Shown: piece after piece, positions 21,010 through 31,920 of the stretch
How the letters are laid out: each line of letters opens with the position of its first letter
Numbering within the stretch: the first letter of the stretch is position 1
NCBI GenBank assembly: GCA_038363925.1
Contig: JAQQWL010000018.1
Coordinates: 248,001-312,000, forward strand
Length of the DNA: 64,000 nt
Direction: 5' to 3'
DNA from: Apiospora phragmitis
Lineage: Eukaryota; Ascomycota; Sordariomycetes; Amphisphaeriales; Apiosporaceae
Program-made: the position numbers and the translations under genes
Notes under the pieces: generated by a model
Seen by the model: the letters and a program-made list of their open reading frames with translations, nothing else
Databases searched by the model: none
What the model was told of the DNA's origin: nothing

Positions 21010-21984
21010 CTAAACAACGGAACATGCACCTGGTTGGGATCGAGCAAAGCGGAAAGCGGATACAATTCCATCGAAATGGATGTATGCTGCAACCATTACA
21101 GCCACGTGGAAAATCTGGTGACTTGCGCCGCAGATGTCGAAAAGCCGAGGTGCCCATCTCTCAGGAATCCTAGCCGCGTAGATGGCAGCGCCCACGAGAT
21201 TTGACGTCGCCATCCAGCCCATCCAAACCAACGACATGCGCGATTTTTGCACAGCCCAGCCGTAAACCAGAATTCCGTGCACGACGAAAATAATAGAGCT
21301 CAGTCCAAAGCCAGCGTAGAAACAAACCCGCCAGCTGCGGAACCTTGGCGAAGCAAAGTGCGGATCAAGCGTAAGAATAGCACAAGTCAGTGCAGTACCA
21401 CTGGTAGAGGACCAATAAAGCAAGCGCATGCTTTCGTTACAGAAGAATCCATAGTAGATAGTTGGGATTCCAGCTCCCCACATCAATATGAGAATCCCTA
21501 GATAGTCGAGCTTATTGCAGAACGACGTTAGGGGATGGCTGTGGTTCCATAGGATATGGAAGGTTGCAGAAAAAAGAAAGCAAACCGCCACCCCCAGACA
21601 GTACGTAGACACAACGACCAAGTCGACTACTTCCCTATTGGCCTGGAATTTGTAAACGACTTGGTGAAAATATACAGACAGCGTAATGAAAACGGCTGCA
21701 CCGATAAGGTGCGAATAAGCGTTGACTGTCTGGTTATGGAGGTAGAAGAGGCTTGTGAGTGACCTCCAAACAGAGCCGGAAGTCGGCCTGTAGCCCGATA
21801 GAATGTATTCGTTGTCTTGTTGCCACGAAGGAATCTTGTGGAAGAACAGCAGCCGGGACGGCGTGTACCATGGCTGAGATGCCTCACTATTGCTGTTGGT
21901 GGGATCTCCGATGGGAGATACCGATTGCTCTGATCCGAGAGATCGGGATCGTGAGCGTGAGTGGGGGTATGGGCGGCGATACAT
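21010..21984 (-). CDS. PAQR/Izh-type seven-helix membrane protein, 324 aa
   Basis: Intact single-exon member of the progestin and adipoQ receptor family (the Izh/hemolysin III superfamily), zinc-dependent membrane hydrolases or receptors linked in fungi to zinc and sterol homeostasis. The family's metal-binding marks are all present: Ser-x3-His in FLFSATFHILW, Asp in CNKLDYLGIL, and His-x3-His in GASHQIFHVAV. Seven hydrophobic helices follow a Ser/Arg-rich soluble N-terminus of about 75 residues. NAYSHLIGA marks the start of the first helix. Length is normal for fungal members. The ATG is the only one before the conserved region. There is no sign of decay, which contrasts with its neighbours. 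Substrate or ligand unknown. Confidence 0.9.
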   Translation of the reverse strand: MYRRPYPHSRSRSRSLGSEQSVSPIGDPTNSNSEASQPWYTPSRLLFFHKIPSWQQDNEYILSGYRPTSGSVWRSLTSLFYLHNQTVNAYSHLIGAAVFITLSVYFHQVVYKFQANREVVDLVVVSTYCLGVAVCFLFSATFHILWNHSHPLTSFCNKLDYLGILILMWGAGIPTIYYGFFCNESMRLLYWSSTSGTALTCAILTLDPHFASPRFRSWRVCFYAGFGLSSIIFVVHGILVYGWAVQKSRMSLVWMGWMATSNLVGAAIYAARIPERWAPRLFDICGASHQIFHVAVMVAAYIHFDGIVSAFRFARSQPGACSVV

Positions 21985-22149
21985 TGAATCTATAAGCTAC
22001 AGTAAAGAAACGATAAAGAAGTCGTACAGCCGGCGTTGGGAGCCTTTGTCAGCTGTACAGATACCCCGTTCTACCTCATTGGCAAGAATCCTAGATTGAA
22101 ATCTGGACGGTGAACCTGGATTTTACTGTATAGTAATTATAACATATTT

Positions 22150-22660
22150 TCGTTATTGGTCACTAGCGTAGAGCCGGTTCGCGAGCCCGCATCATTTTAG
22201 AACTAACTGCCCAATCCTCCTAAACTGCGCAAGAATAACTGCGCAAGAACAACCGCAGCATTTGGGCAGCATTCCGTATTAGAAGCCATATACGGCACAT
22301 CAGGAGCGGCGAATATCGGTCACTGTCGGTTATGGCGCCACGAGAAGGCGTTTGTACTGCCGCTGAGACCCAACAGAACTTGGGACTGGAAATAACCCGT
22401 GAGCCTCTTCGCGCTGATGCGGCAAAAAGAGAGTACGGTTTGCCACTGAGTAATTCTGGTTCCATTGCGAATCCGTCAAAAATTGGATACTTGGAGACTA
22501 CGGTTACAAGGCCCCTTTTGTCATGGCTCTGAATCATCGCAACTCCTAGTTCTCTCGTACTGTACTGTCGGCTCCCGTTCAACTTCTCTGGTCGAGCGGA
22601 TGCGGATTCGCTCCTCAGCCTCTCAGCGTCGGCGTCTCCTCTACCTGCCATGCCAGGAAT
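22150..22660 (-). repeat. Dispersed repeat B/E mosaic
   Basis: 22165-22250 is an inverted copy of part of element B (compare 54695-54770 and 23520-23600: gtagagccggttcgcga, then aactgcccaa-cctcc). 22450-22470 resembles 1780-1800, and 22495-22562 is repeat E copy 2. It is a patchwork of element pieces without a gene. Confidence 0.55.
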
Positions 22661-23469
22661 AGCGGAGTTTCCTGGAAGTCAGCGTCTACCGTGGCGGCGT
22701 ACGAAGCAGTGAGTAGGACAAGGTCGGGTACGGTACAGTGATCTCGAAGTGGCCTGCGTCTTTGCTCATGGTGGCTCGGTCACAATTGGAAGTCAGCCAA
22801 GCGACTACAGCGAGTACAGCGACAGCTGTCGTCTCCCAAGTCTGACTTCTGCCAAGGTCATTAGAATCGGATAGACCGTTCCGGACGACTTCGAGTGTGA
22901 CGGCCCTCTTATAGTAGTAGTCAATCAACCTGATTATGGGTAAACAGTATGGAATGGCACTCTGCAGCACTGAATAGAAGCCTCCTTTGCCAACGTATGT
23001 CACACTAGCCTAGGCCCACCTTCTGTGGTAGTAGGTAGGCGATGTCCAGGGATTCTGGTACAAGTATTTGAGCATAACTGGCCCAAGAGCATCGTTCCTC
23101 TCACGCACGAGCCTAACCTCCCCGTATTATTAACAATCGACTGGGGCAGTACGCAGACATAAAATCCCCCACTTTCCCACAGGGTTGCCTACATACAGGG
23201 TCTGGGAACCAACACGGCTATCTTAGTTCTCAGAATCTCGTCTTCGTCTCACTTGGCCAATACTACTTGCAACACAAAAGGAGAATCACACCACAGCTCC
23301 CTTTGTCATGAAGAACATCACATCCAGCCTGCCGCCACTAAAGGAGGCCACACCCATGGGCATCTTCCAGGCCCTTCTCGGCCAGTGGATAGGGCAACTG
23401 GACATTACACAGACGAGCTCCATTCTCACTCTTGCTGGACTCCCTTGGAGCACATTCCTGGAGTGTCTA
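22661..23469. other. No recognised gene
   Basis: Short frames only. Confidence 0.35.
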
Positions 23470-24150
23470 TAGAGCTTCAATGGCGCACTAGCGTGAACTA
23501 GCGGGCCAGGTCTAGAACCCACCGTTATTAGCGTAGAGCCGGTTCGCGATCCCGCGTCATTTGAGAACCAACTGCCCAACCCTCCTGAACTGTGCAAGAA
23601 CTTCTCCTCGAGACACGTCGAAGAGAAGCTGGCCCGGGATCCCTCTCGCCAACATGGGTTCGGAACCGGATCAGCAGCTCCCCTGGTGACGTTCGCCCAA
23701 CTCGAGCTCATCATGCCATCCCCATTTGACACCCGCAAGCCAAGCGCGACTATATCTACCGTTACGCGGGACGCTATTGCTACTCTTCCGACTCTGCACT
23801 CTGCAAAGAGACAGTACTGTACTGTATGTCACTGGATGTTTCCGGTTTCATTCGGAATCGGCGTACCACATCGATAAGGGCACAATTGGATACTACGGTC
23901 GGGCGGACCAGAGTGGCAGGTTGGCCTCTCAGTATCATTTCTGCATACTACTCGGTGAGGAGTGGAGGGACCTGAAAGTGCCTCGTGTGAGCCAGCAAGT
24001 GCGACACGGCCAACAACGGAGCACAACAATATCGGCGCTGCTGTTCGCTGGCTTTGCTCATTTGGACCGGCGGCGCCACCAGCAGCTCTGCATCCTGAGG
24101 TCGACATCTGCCCTTGCGACGACTGGCTCTAGGGAGATGGATGTTGGTTT
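23470..24150. repeat. Dispersed repeat B, inverted/direct composite
   Basis: 23480-23710 is the reverse complement of about 54600-54810, while 23755-24150 is a direct copy of about 54810-55240. The copy has thus been flipped around a point within the element. Shared landmarks are gcgggccagg-ctagaacccaccg and, after the switch, cagtatcatttctgcatactact and ggcggcgcca-cagcagctct. Confidence 0.65.
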
Positions 24151-24164
24151 CATCCATGAGCCAA

Positions 24165-24520
24165 TTGATTGCCTATGTATACAGTCGCTAGCGAAACCTA
24201 CGTCCTCTTCCTCTCTCTTATAGTTCTAGTTCTGAACCACTTTGGAGGGGTAGCTGTTGACATTATGTACCCCGCCATGCTCCCAGGTACAGAGCCAATC
24301 TCTGCTTTTGCTACTCGTTCACTTGGACATCCACAGACCGATTACTATGCATTTGGATTACTTACTGTATGCTCAACGAGAGCTAGAGCTAGAAACTGTT
24401 GGCAGTCGTATGCCTTCCTTATGGCACTACAATCGTTCCTGTAAGCGTCTACAAACAGATGTTTTGTCACAATTCGGTCAACGTCGTTTTCCGCGTTGAG
24501 TTATTACAGTAACAGATAAG
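24165..24520 (+). repeat. Dispersed repeat A, direct copy
   Basis: Starts with cagtcgctagcgaaacctacgtcc and includes catgctcccaggtacagagccaat. Matched inverted at 6110-6450 and direct at 42930-43180; only its first 50 bp recur at 54450. It follows directly on element B, suggesting A and B may be parts of one larger element. Confidence 0.65.
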
Positions 24521-24554
24521 AATGAATACAGTACGATCTATTGATACTCGTTTG

Positions 24555-24620
24555 GCACGAGCCGAATAACTTCCATGCAATGGTCAGTCATAACAGTCCT
24601 TTAATCCAGGTAGTATTTGA
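24555..24620 (+). repeat. Dispersed repeat F, copy 2
   Basis: Second copy of the sequence at 66-160. Confidence 0.5.
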
Positions 24621-24654
24621 CAATCTTAATTGAACTGCAGGCCCTCATGAAAAG

Positions 24655-25251
24655 TTACATCCAAACGTCCATTATTGCCGACACAATGTCGAACTTTTGC
24701 TTTCGCTCGCCGATGGTAAGCTCCAGAATGTAACCCGGCCCGCTGCTTCGATGTGTAATGGGACCTGGACAAACATAGTCTGCATTGTCGCTGCCTTCTA
24801 TACCAAATGTATTCGCAGATATAGAGAGTACTGGAATAATCCCACTTTTGTAGTAATCTCTTACCAATCTGCTACATTCTGCAATTACTACTGACTTGTG
24901 TAGAGGCATATAAGCGAGATTGTAAATATTCAAAGTGATATCCGAATCCGTAAAATCTAGCTCATATCGGTCGTTCATTTTACCGTGCGGCTTAAGGCTT
25001 GATAGGAACAGATTGAAGGCGCTCCCTGTTAGTTAATAGTCGTCATTCGTTACTATCAATGCCAAGTACCGCCCTTCGCAGCCAGGCGGCGGCTCGCTTT
25101 CGATGTCGCCAATGACAGTGAAGAAGATTTGTTTATCAAAGCAAGTTTTGAGGAAAGACATATTGCGAAAGAGCTCATCCCAGATCTTTTTCGAAGCTGG
25201 GCTATTTGCAATGTATGAAGTGTAGTCGTCCATAGGTAAGAAACTGGTCAT
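24655..25251 (-). pseudogene. Hypothetical gene with one in-frame stop
   Basis: One frame of 199 codons interrupted by a single TAA after VTNDDY. Beyond the stop it continues without a shift through LKPHGKMNDRYELDFTDSD to the end. TAA could come from CAA by a C-to-T change. I do not recognise the family; composition is protein-like, mixed alpha/beta, with no signal peptide or membrane helix. An 80-bp piece of it is duplicated at 4240-4345. Confidence 0.4.
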
Positions 25252-25467
25252 AGGAATGCCTCTGATTGGTGATACATAGTTATCCTGTTTGTTGTAAACC
25301 GTAATATAGATATACCTACTTCACGGAGTAGTGACGCGGCATACCCACGCCTCAGCCGTAGACTATATACCATTCGACGCCTAGCGCATGCCATCGCCTA
25401 TAAGAAGTAAACTGAACTCGTGATGTTTGAGATTGTGTATACCACGTAATCGAAGGCTTCTCAATCG

Positions 25468-25782
25468 CTATCCACCTGTCCACCTGTCTCCTGATCTGCG
25501 CATTCGCTTTCCTCTATTTGCCACAGCGACAGACCGGGCCTCGTAGAGACTTATGCTATAGTTTGCGGCGAGGTCTGGAAAAACACAGTTTGCTGTCACG
25601 AATCTGTTCGTTACAAAGCAAGACACCTTAACCAACAGTGCTGTACGAAGCCTATAGAGGCTGAGTTCAGAGGATGTGTCCCAGTAATGCGTTAGGATAT
25701 GTTTCGAGGCCTCCCTTGGTAACAGAGCTTCAGGGGGATTGTCATCCTTGGCCAACTTTTCTCCTTGAAGTGGAATTTGCAC
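25468..25782 (-). CDS. Hypothetical protein, 104 aa
   Basis: An uninterrupted frame with a helical middle (DTSSELSLYRLRTALLVKV) and a basic tail. It may belong with the broken gene just downstream (24655-25251) as an upstream exon, but I find no splice sites that join them convincingly. Function unknown. Confidence 0.2.
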   Translation of the reverse strand: MQIPLQGEKLAKDDNPPEALLPREASKHILTHYWDTSSELSLYRLRTALLVKVSCFVTNRFVTANCVFPDLAANYSISLYEARSVAVANRGKRMRRSGDRWTGG

Positions 25783-26863
25783 GGGCTTTTCTCTTTCGAC
25801 TCGTCACCCTTCCAAGTCTCCCGGCAACTAAAGCCACACGGGTATATAGCCCAGGTGCCCGGCCTCTACACTCCTGGATTTTCTCGTCCTTCCCTTCGTC
25901 AGCAAAGCCTTTACCCTAATCCTGTTATCATTCCTTCCGGTCATGCCTGCACAAAATCGTGCTTTCAATTTTATGGAGCACAGAGAGCTTGGTGAGAAGC
26001 TCGCACATTGCTATAATCTAGCCTATGAGTTCGAGGAGTCCGCCAAAATAGTCTAAAAAAAAACTCGGTAACCTGCTTAGTTGCGACTGCAGTTGTGACT
26101 GGGACTGTAAACTGCTATTTGTGGGGACGTCCTCCGCGGACTTGGACCTAGATACCTTGAAATTCGACTGCCTTCCGTACTCCCAGGCGTGCCGGCAAGT
26201 CCATGATTGGACGGCAAGGCGGCGTACCCTGCCTACTTAGAACCCCTAATCTCTTCTGCTAACACACTCCTATCTAACGCTCACGTTCCTACAAGCCATC
26301 TCCACGTCGCCGGGTTTGGTTCCTTTGGCAATGGCTCGTGTGTGACAAGGGCAGTAAGGGCTTGGTTCTGATTCAACTAATAATTGACTATGGCACTTCT
26401 AGGGGCTCTGGTCTTCTGTCTTTCCTCTCCATCCGGGAGGGTGATTCGTCAAGCTTATATACACCTAGTCTGACATCCTTCGGACGTCTTTTATCTCCTT
26501 AGCCGCCATACCCTTCAGGAATGTTATTATCCGTTAGGTCGATATGCATGCCTTCGTTAGCATGCGTGTGACATCGTGATACTCTTTACAACATCTACAA
26601 CAGCACGTATTAGGCAGGTTGCTCCCCACTGAAGACTATTCGTGATTGCGGGATTTTGATTCTGGTTTTGCTTGTACATCTGTGTTTATCCCGTTCCCCA
26701 TTCAAATCCGACTCCACCCACAGAGTAGATAACAGTAAATCGCAAAACGGCAAGCTTCCCGCAGCCAAGGTATGTGTTACAGACTATAAAGCAAGGCGAT
26801 GTTGTACATACCGGGTGGCACTCGGTATGTGTCTCGGTCGCGCAAGTCTGAAGCTAACGACGG
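25783..26863. other. No recognised gene
   Basis: Rich in short plus-strand frames but without motifs. Confidence 0.35.
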
Positions 26864-27817
26864 CTACTCTGAAGCGTCCAGATCCTGTTGGTTCGCGCAA
26901 CCTCCGCCAACGCAGTTCTTGGGGCCTCTGTCACCATAACCGCGGGCACAAGCCTCCGACTTGGTCACTCGCTTGGACAAGTCACCTTCCGCCAGCTGTT
27001 GTTTTGTAAATGGAAGTTTCCGGGGCTTGATTTTGCTCCTCTCTTCCTTGTACTTCAAGACCGCCCCAAAATGAAAGTTCGTCCGCGCAGCGGGGCGGTT
27101 AGGCTCCGTGTGGAGCCTCAGGTGCTGTATCCAATTGTCTTTCCGGTTAAATTTCCTATTACAGAAGTCGCACTCCGCCTCTGCTCCAAGGCCATGTTTC
27201 CTACAGTAAGCTGTCAGCAGCGGGCATTACGGGAAAGGGCGAACGAAGTCGTACGTGTTCTGGTGTCTCTGAAGGTGCTCGCGCCTCTTGTAAGCCGTCC
27301 TATTCTTACATCCCGGAAAGCTACACACGTGAACTGATTTCGGGATTTTGGCTACGGAGATTTGGGCGTCATCCATGTAGCCTACCTCCTTCACGTTGCT
27401 TCGTAGGTTAGAAGCCGGCGAATCGGCCTTCATATCTCTGTGGAAACGCATGGACGATGGAGCGGCTATACCGTGAGCGTCCATGGCGTGGCTGTCGGCC
27501 ATTCCTGGCCGTAGTGAAAATCGCTTATAGCCTTGGGCGACCACCCTGGGTGATAGCGTTCGAATAAGAGACAGCTGTGCCAGGGGATCAAGTAACGGGT
27601 ATTGTTGCCAATTATAGGGGCCTCTAGGCTCGAGAAGGGAGGCGGGCTGGTGTACAGGGCCTCCAAATATATGGGTGAAGTCGAAATCGTTGTCGCAAAC
27701 CATTGGAGAAGAATATTTAGATTTCACATCAACAGGAAAGTATCCGTTGAGGGTTTTTGAACAAAACATATTATAGGTTATAGGTGCGGAACCCTTAATG
27801 GTGTCCAACTCTTCCAT
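26864..27817 (-). CDS. C2H2 zinc-finger protein, about 299 aa
   Basis: Two exons: 27817-27255 and 27200-26864, with a 54-bp intron (GTACGA...CTGTAG, branch CTGAC). Read without splicing the frame ends at a stop inside the intron. Splicing restores a first finger with the fungal KRREHLQRHQNT-KHG ending (C-x4-C, then His/His across the junction) and a second finger ECDFCNRKFNRKDNWIQHLRLH (C-x2-C-x12-H-x3-H). A Lys/Arg-rich tail follows (RSKIKPRKLPFTKQQ), a likely nuclear localisation or DNA-contact region. The N-terminal 160 residues have no known domain. KRREHL followed by FNRKDNW is seen in many fungal C2H2 regulators of unknown target. Intact if the intron is right. Confidence 0.7.
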
Positions 27818-28857
27818 AGCTCTTGGTGATCAACTTGAATTGGGAGTCGATCCATTGAATAGCGGTTTTTACAGGCTACGGTAGAGCGTGTTTAAGGAAC
27901 TCCTCGCGGAAGAAGCACAAGAACGCCGTCGACTTTCATCAGTATGCCGTTTAGCAAGCTAATAACAACGATTCGGTGGTTGCTAAGTTGACTGCGTTGG
28001 ACCAGGGTTGCCCAGCACCGCTCGAGTTCAGGTCATCTGCCTCAGGGCCTTACATAAGGGATGAAGTCATGACTCGTTTGAGAAAGGTTGGACAAATGAT
28101 GATATAGTTATAGGGGCGCAGCTCTTAGCTACAAAGTAGCATTTTAGGTCTGTACCTCTAATCTTGCTCCTCTGGATCGTACCTACCCGTAGCATACTTT
28201 TTGCGTCTATTTCTGACCGCGCTAGCTGAAGCTACTCTGGCTTTATTGACTTTGTACTGTACAGTACCTCAAGATACATTTATAAAACAGAGACTGGTGT
28301 GGTGCTTGGTAGTGCCAACTATGTAAGGCCGTTCTGTGTCGTTAATATTATCTGCGGATAGCAGAATGCTTTTTTGTAGCGGTTTAAAGCATCTTAATCC
28401 TACTATATCCACTTTGCGAGTATCATTTGCTAGCTAACAGAAATGTCAGATGCACAGGCTACGATATGGTAGATGCGTATTTCAGGAGGCAGAGTTGCTG
28501 ATCCGCCGCTCCAAATAACGAAAGCCAGCGAACAGCGGCGGATTTGAAGCCAGATGGGGACTCCACCAGGCGCCGGTACTGTTTTACTTTAGTCGCCCGC
28601 CTCCTTCGACTCCCACCGAGAGCGACAAAAGTAGACGCCGAACATATGACTGCCTCACAGCCCTCTTTGCGCCCGAGAATTCAGGCGTCAACACTTAACC
28701 TTTATCATTCATCAACGTCTTCTGGTGTCCTTGGATCGTTAGATTGTCTGCTAGGAACAGTTCTATCACGAAGTTTTTCCTTTGTTTCCATTGCGTCTGC
28801 CGACGATCATCGCTACTTCACAGTCTTACCAGCTTTTCCGACCCCACCCATCCACCT
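27818..28857. other. Divergent promoter region
   Basis: About 1 kb between divergently transcribed genes (C2H2 factor and AIG2-like). The plus-strand frame 28544-29107 is out of frame with the AIG2-like protein and looks like leader sequence. Confidence 0.45.
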
Positions 28858-29517
28858 ATGGACACATCTGAGAAGAAGCCTCCTACCCCACCACCGTTGC
28901 CCCCAATGCCAGTCTCAGCGGCGCCTGCACCTACACTTGCAACTGCACTTGCACCCGTCAGCAATGTTTCGCAAAAGAGCGAACGCCCTTCCGTGTACCT
29001 GGCTTCCCTCGAAGCCCTGGGACCAAACGTGGTGGAAAATGCCCTGTACATCCCGCCGTTCGATAACCGGCCTGAGCCCATGTGGTATTTCTTCTACGGG
29101 ACCTTGACCAAGCCCGAGATCCTGCAGCACGTCATTGACGCGGACGAGACGCCAGCATACCGCCCAGCCAAGATCATCGGCTACGAGCTTGCTTCGTGGG
29201 GCCAATACCCTGCTCTGATCGACAACCTAGAAGGTAACAAAGTTGCCGGGTTCGCCTTCCAGGTCCCGACCCGCGAGCAAGAGGAGAAGCTAGCACGCTA
29301 TGAGACAGACGCGTATCGCATACATTGTTGCAAGATCGAGTTCACGGATGGGCAAGATCCGGTAGAAGTGTATGGGAATACCTTCATGTATGCTGGTGAC
29401 GCCGAGGCGTTGAAAGCTGGGCGGTTCGACCGGCGTTTGTGGCAAATTCGTACGGGACAAGTGCTACCCGAGGGTTGGGGAAGTCTTTTAGGTAACGGCG
29501 AAAAGCGACAACCTTAG
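28858..29517 (+). CDS. AIG2-like gamma-glutamylcyclotransferase-fold protein, 219 aa
   Basis: Contains the AIG2/GGCT-like fold. The substrate-binding YFFYGTL loop (YGTL at 80-83), then the WGQYPALI strand, then LARYETDAY in the place of the catalytic Glu (Glu148). Family enzymes release 5-oxoproline from gamma-glutamyl compounds; many fungal members are uncharacterised. The first 75 residues are Pro/Ala-rich and probably disordered. I start at the ATG 28858 (MDTSEKKPP) because upstream in-frame sequence lacks a Met and looks like leader. Single exon, intact. Third-position G/C is high compared with the surrounding sequence, which marks it as a conserved gene in a poor neighbourhood. Confidence 0.85.
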   Translation: MDTSEKKPPTPPPLPPMPVSAAPAPTLATALAPVSNVSQKSERPSVYLASLEALGPNVVENALYIPPFDNRPEPMWYFFYGTLTKPEILQHVIDADETPAYRPAKIIGYELASWGQYPALIDNLEGNKVAGFAFQVPTREQEEKLARYETDAYRIHCCKIEFTDGQDPVEVYGNTFMYAGDAEALKAGRFDRRLWQIRTGQVLPEGWGSLLGNGEKRQP

Positions 29518-31384
29518 ATGCGCATCACTTCCTCAGCAACGCACGACGACTCAGACGAGGTGTAACAATACAGTATACTACAAGGACTAGGTTCATAAGG
29601 TGTTGCCATTTAGCTTTGCTAGAGACGGCTGTGTGCTGGTGATTTAGGGATTGCGTTCAGGATAGATATCATGCCTATTCAAATTGATGGGCCTAGCCTG
29701 TTTGTTGGCCGAGTTCGTAGCCTTCTTTTACTGCATCTTGTGTACGGTGTACCTGTGTCCTCACTTGTCGAGTTACCGAATGCTCCGATATTGACTGCTG
29801 AAAGAAATCCTGAAGACGCTGATGCTAGGTCTGGCACACCCACCTAGCTGCGGCAGCCTGGGGCGTCATAGTGTGGCCGGCATATGCCTTTTTCGTTTTG
29901 CGGGCCTCGGTCCAGGTAGAGGTAATTGTGGAGGTTTCCTTTTGGGGGACTCAGCCTTATCCTTCCATTGGTAGGTAGTGATCGTAGGCATAGAGGTTCC
30001 GTGCTTTGCATTCCGCGAAGGTCTATGTCCAGTTGAAGTGTTTGCACCGCCAAGCAGGGGGAAAAGCAGCAGCTTTCTTGTTATTTTGAACGTTGATCAT
30101 CTTATACAGTCCGTGTACGGTTGGGCCGCCTTCTTCAACCGTGCCGATCATAGTCAGTAAACGTACTACGACCCCCCGTCCGTCTACCAATCGAGAAACC
30201 AGGAACAGCCGCCTTAAGGCGACCGCAACACCAAAAGCAAGATATAACCTACGATCACGCCCCGTAGAATTGGAGCAGCATCTCGATCGACGAAAGCGCC
30301 GGAGGTGCGGATGAGATGAAGCTTGAACTCGGCGGGATTCTCAGCGACGTAGGATTGAGCGACCCCTCGGCGTTTCTGCGGCGTCTCGGAGCGTTCTAAG
30401 ATCAGCGTCGTCCGCGATGCGCCACTGGCGTTACTGCACTCGATATAGCCTTCGCCCCCAACCATCTGATCCAGCATTGACATTGGTTCCCACGTTGGCG
30501 TGGGCGGAAGACATCATCGCAGCCTCTTGGAAGTGCAAGAAAAGAGCAACAAGCAGGCGAAGTCGGTGATCCTACGAAATCGGATACAGCTACACTGAGA
30601 AGGGCTGAGGAACCGGACGAGATCTCGACTACGGCAAAAGAAGCTCACACCGCGCGTCGATCGCACTCTGGACCCTGCAGCACGACGACGATACAGCGAA
30701 CGACGACGACAGCTATGATGATAGACCACTGTCATCGTAATGTTTCGCGTTGCTCTTCGCCTGCGCCTGTCTCCGCACCGGCGCCTTCTCACCGGACGTC
30801 CAGTTCTTGGGTGACATCAGGATCTGGCAGCGAAAACCCAACGCCAACATCCGACGCGACAAAAAGGCGGACGCTGTGACAGCTAATCCTCGGCGTGCTA
30901 GTCTGGCTAGTCGGTCTAGATGATTGCGGAACAGAACGCCACGGGAAGTGCCCGGAAGACTAGGCTACTGTGACATACGTTGTACGACCTTTCGTATTAC
31001 AATGTGTGCCGATCAAGGCGCAAAGGAGGTTTTTGTTCAATTCTGCAGAGTACCGTTCCATACGGAAATCTATGTTCAGACTGTAGCGAGCATTTCTACT
31101 GCCCTGCCCCCTCGGCTCCCCGTTAACGAACCGCGCACTTCTAGACCGCCACAATTCCAATCCAGTATCCCCCATGTCACGGCAGCGAACCCCCGTGTGC
31201 CCGCTGCGGGTATCTTAGAAAAAAATAGGGAAGAATATCGTTCAGACCTTGGGCGAATGGCTAGCGGTTCTTGTGTCCGCGTTTCGACTTCGACGAATTC
31301 GCGGAAGTGGATTGTCCAGGTTTTTGCCGAATGCCGGATAGCATTCGCTGATATTTCCAACGTACAGCTGGTTCACTCTGTATG
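29518..31384. other. No firm gene; weak minus-strand frames
   Basis: A minus-strand frame at 30483-30214 (containing ILERSETPQKRRGVAQSYVA) and frames at 31360-31076 and 31175-30960 have protein-like composition. They are short, unsupported by motifs, and may belong to the LINE relic that follows. No call made. Confidence 0.3.
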
Positions 31385-31920
31385 CTAAGTTTGCTTCTGG
31401 GTTATTTGCTGCCCAGCGTGCAGAATGAGGGTTGCTTGAGACTTACATCGCCGGTGTGTAGTGCTTCGTACGTGATACATGTTGTCGTTCTTATCCAGGA
31501 CCGCTGTGCGCCTAACGCTGTCGAGCTTGATCAGGTATAATTCCTCTCGCAGAACGCGAGCTCCAGACACGCTCGTCTTTTCAGCGGCTTACTTGACTAG
31601 TCGGTACTCGGTCTCATCTCGTCAGACGATCTTGATGCGTTGGGGCTTCCTGGGGTCCATGGTCACGGCGCGGCATCGCCAGTCCTTCTGTTCTCCCGTC
31701 GCTCGTATCTCCTTCTCGATCGCGGCTCGAACCGTTCCGGCGGTCACAGCCGCCCGTTTATCGTCCTCCATCCGGGAGGTGTCAATCGTGCAGTACAAGG
31801 TATCGGTGAACGTGGAGGGCGTCGTGTTCATCGAGGTAAGCATATGTACGTTGCGAGATTCTTGTTCGGTCAGGTTATGAGATTTGGACTTGAACGCATT
31901 CTCAGGTTTCCATCCTGGTT
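31385..31920 (-). mobile_element. Relic of a Tad1-like LINE ORF1 (gag-like)
   Basis: Read on the minus strand, VRAAIEKEIRATGEQKDWRC...PQRIKIV is followed in the same frame by TGA, DETEYRLVK, TAA, then SGARVLREELYLIKLDSVRRTAVLD. This resembles the gag-like ORF1 upstream of the zinc knuckles in fungal Tad1 elements. TGA and TAA stand where CGA and CAA would fit, so both stops are explained by C-to-T changes, as in RIP. No zinc knuckle or reverse transcriptase is left nearby. Confidence 0.5.

Noticed and set aside
28544..29107. 187-codon plus-strand frame overlapping the AIG2-like gene
   Set aside because: Out of frame with the YGTL-containing protein and rich in His/Leu/Arg; a shadow frame plus leader.
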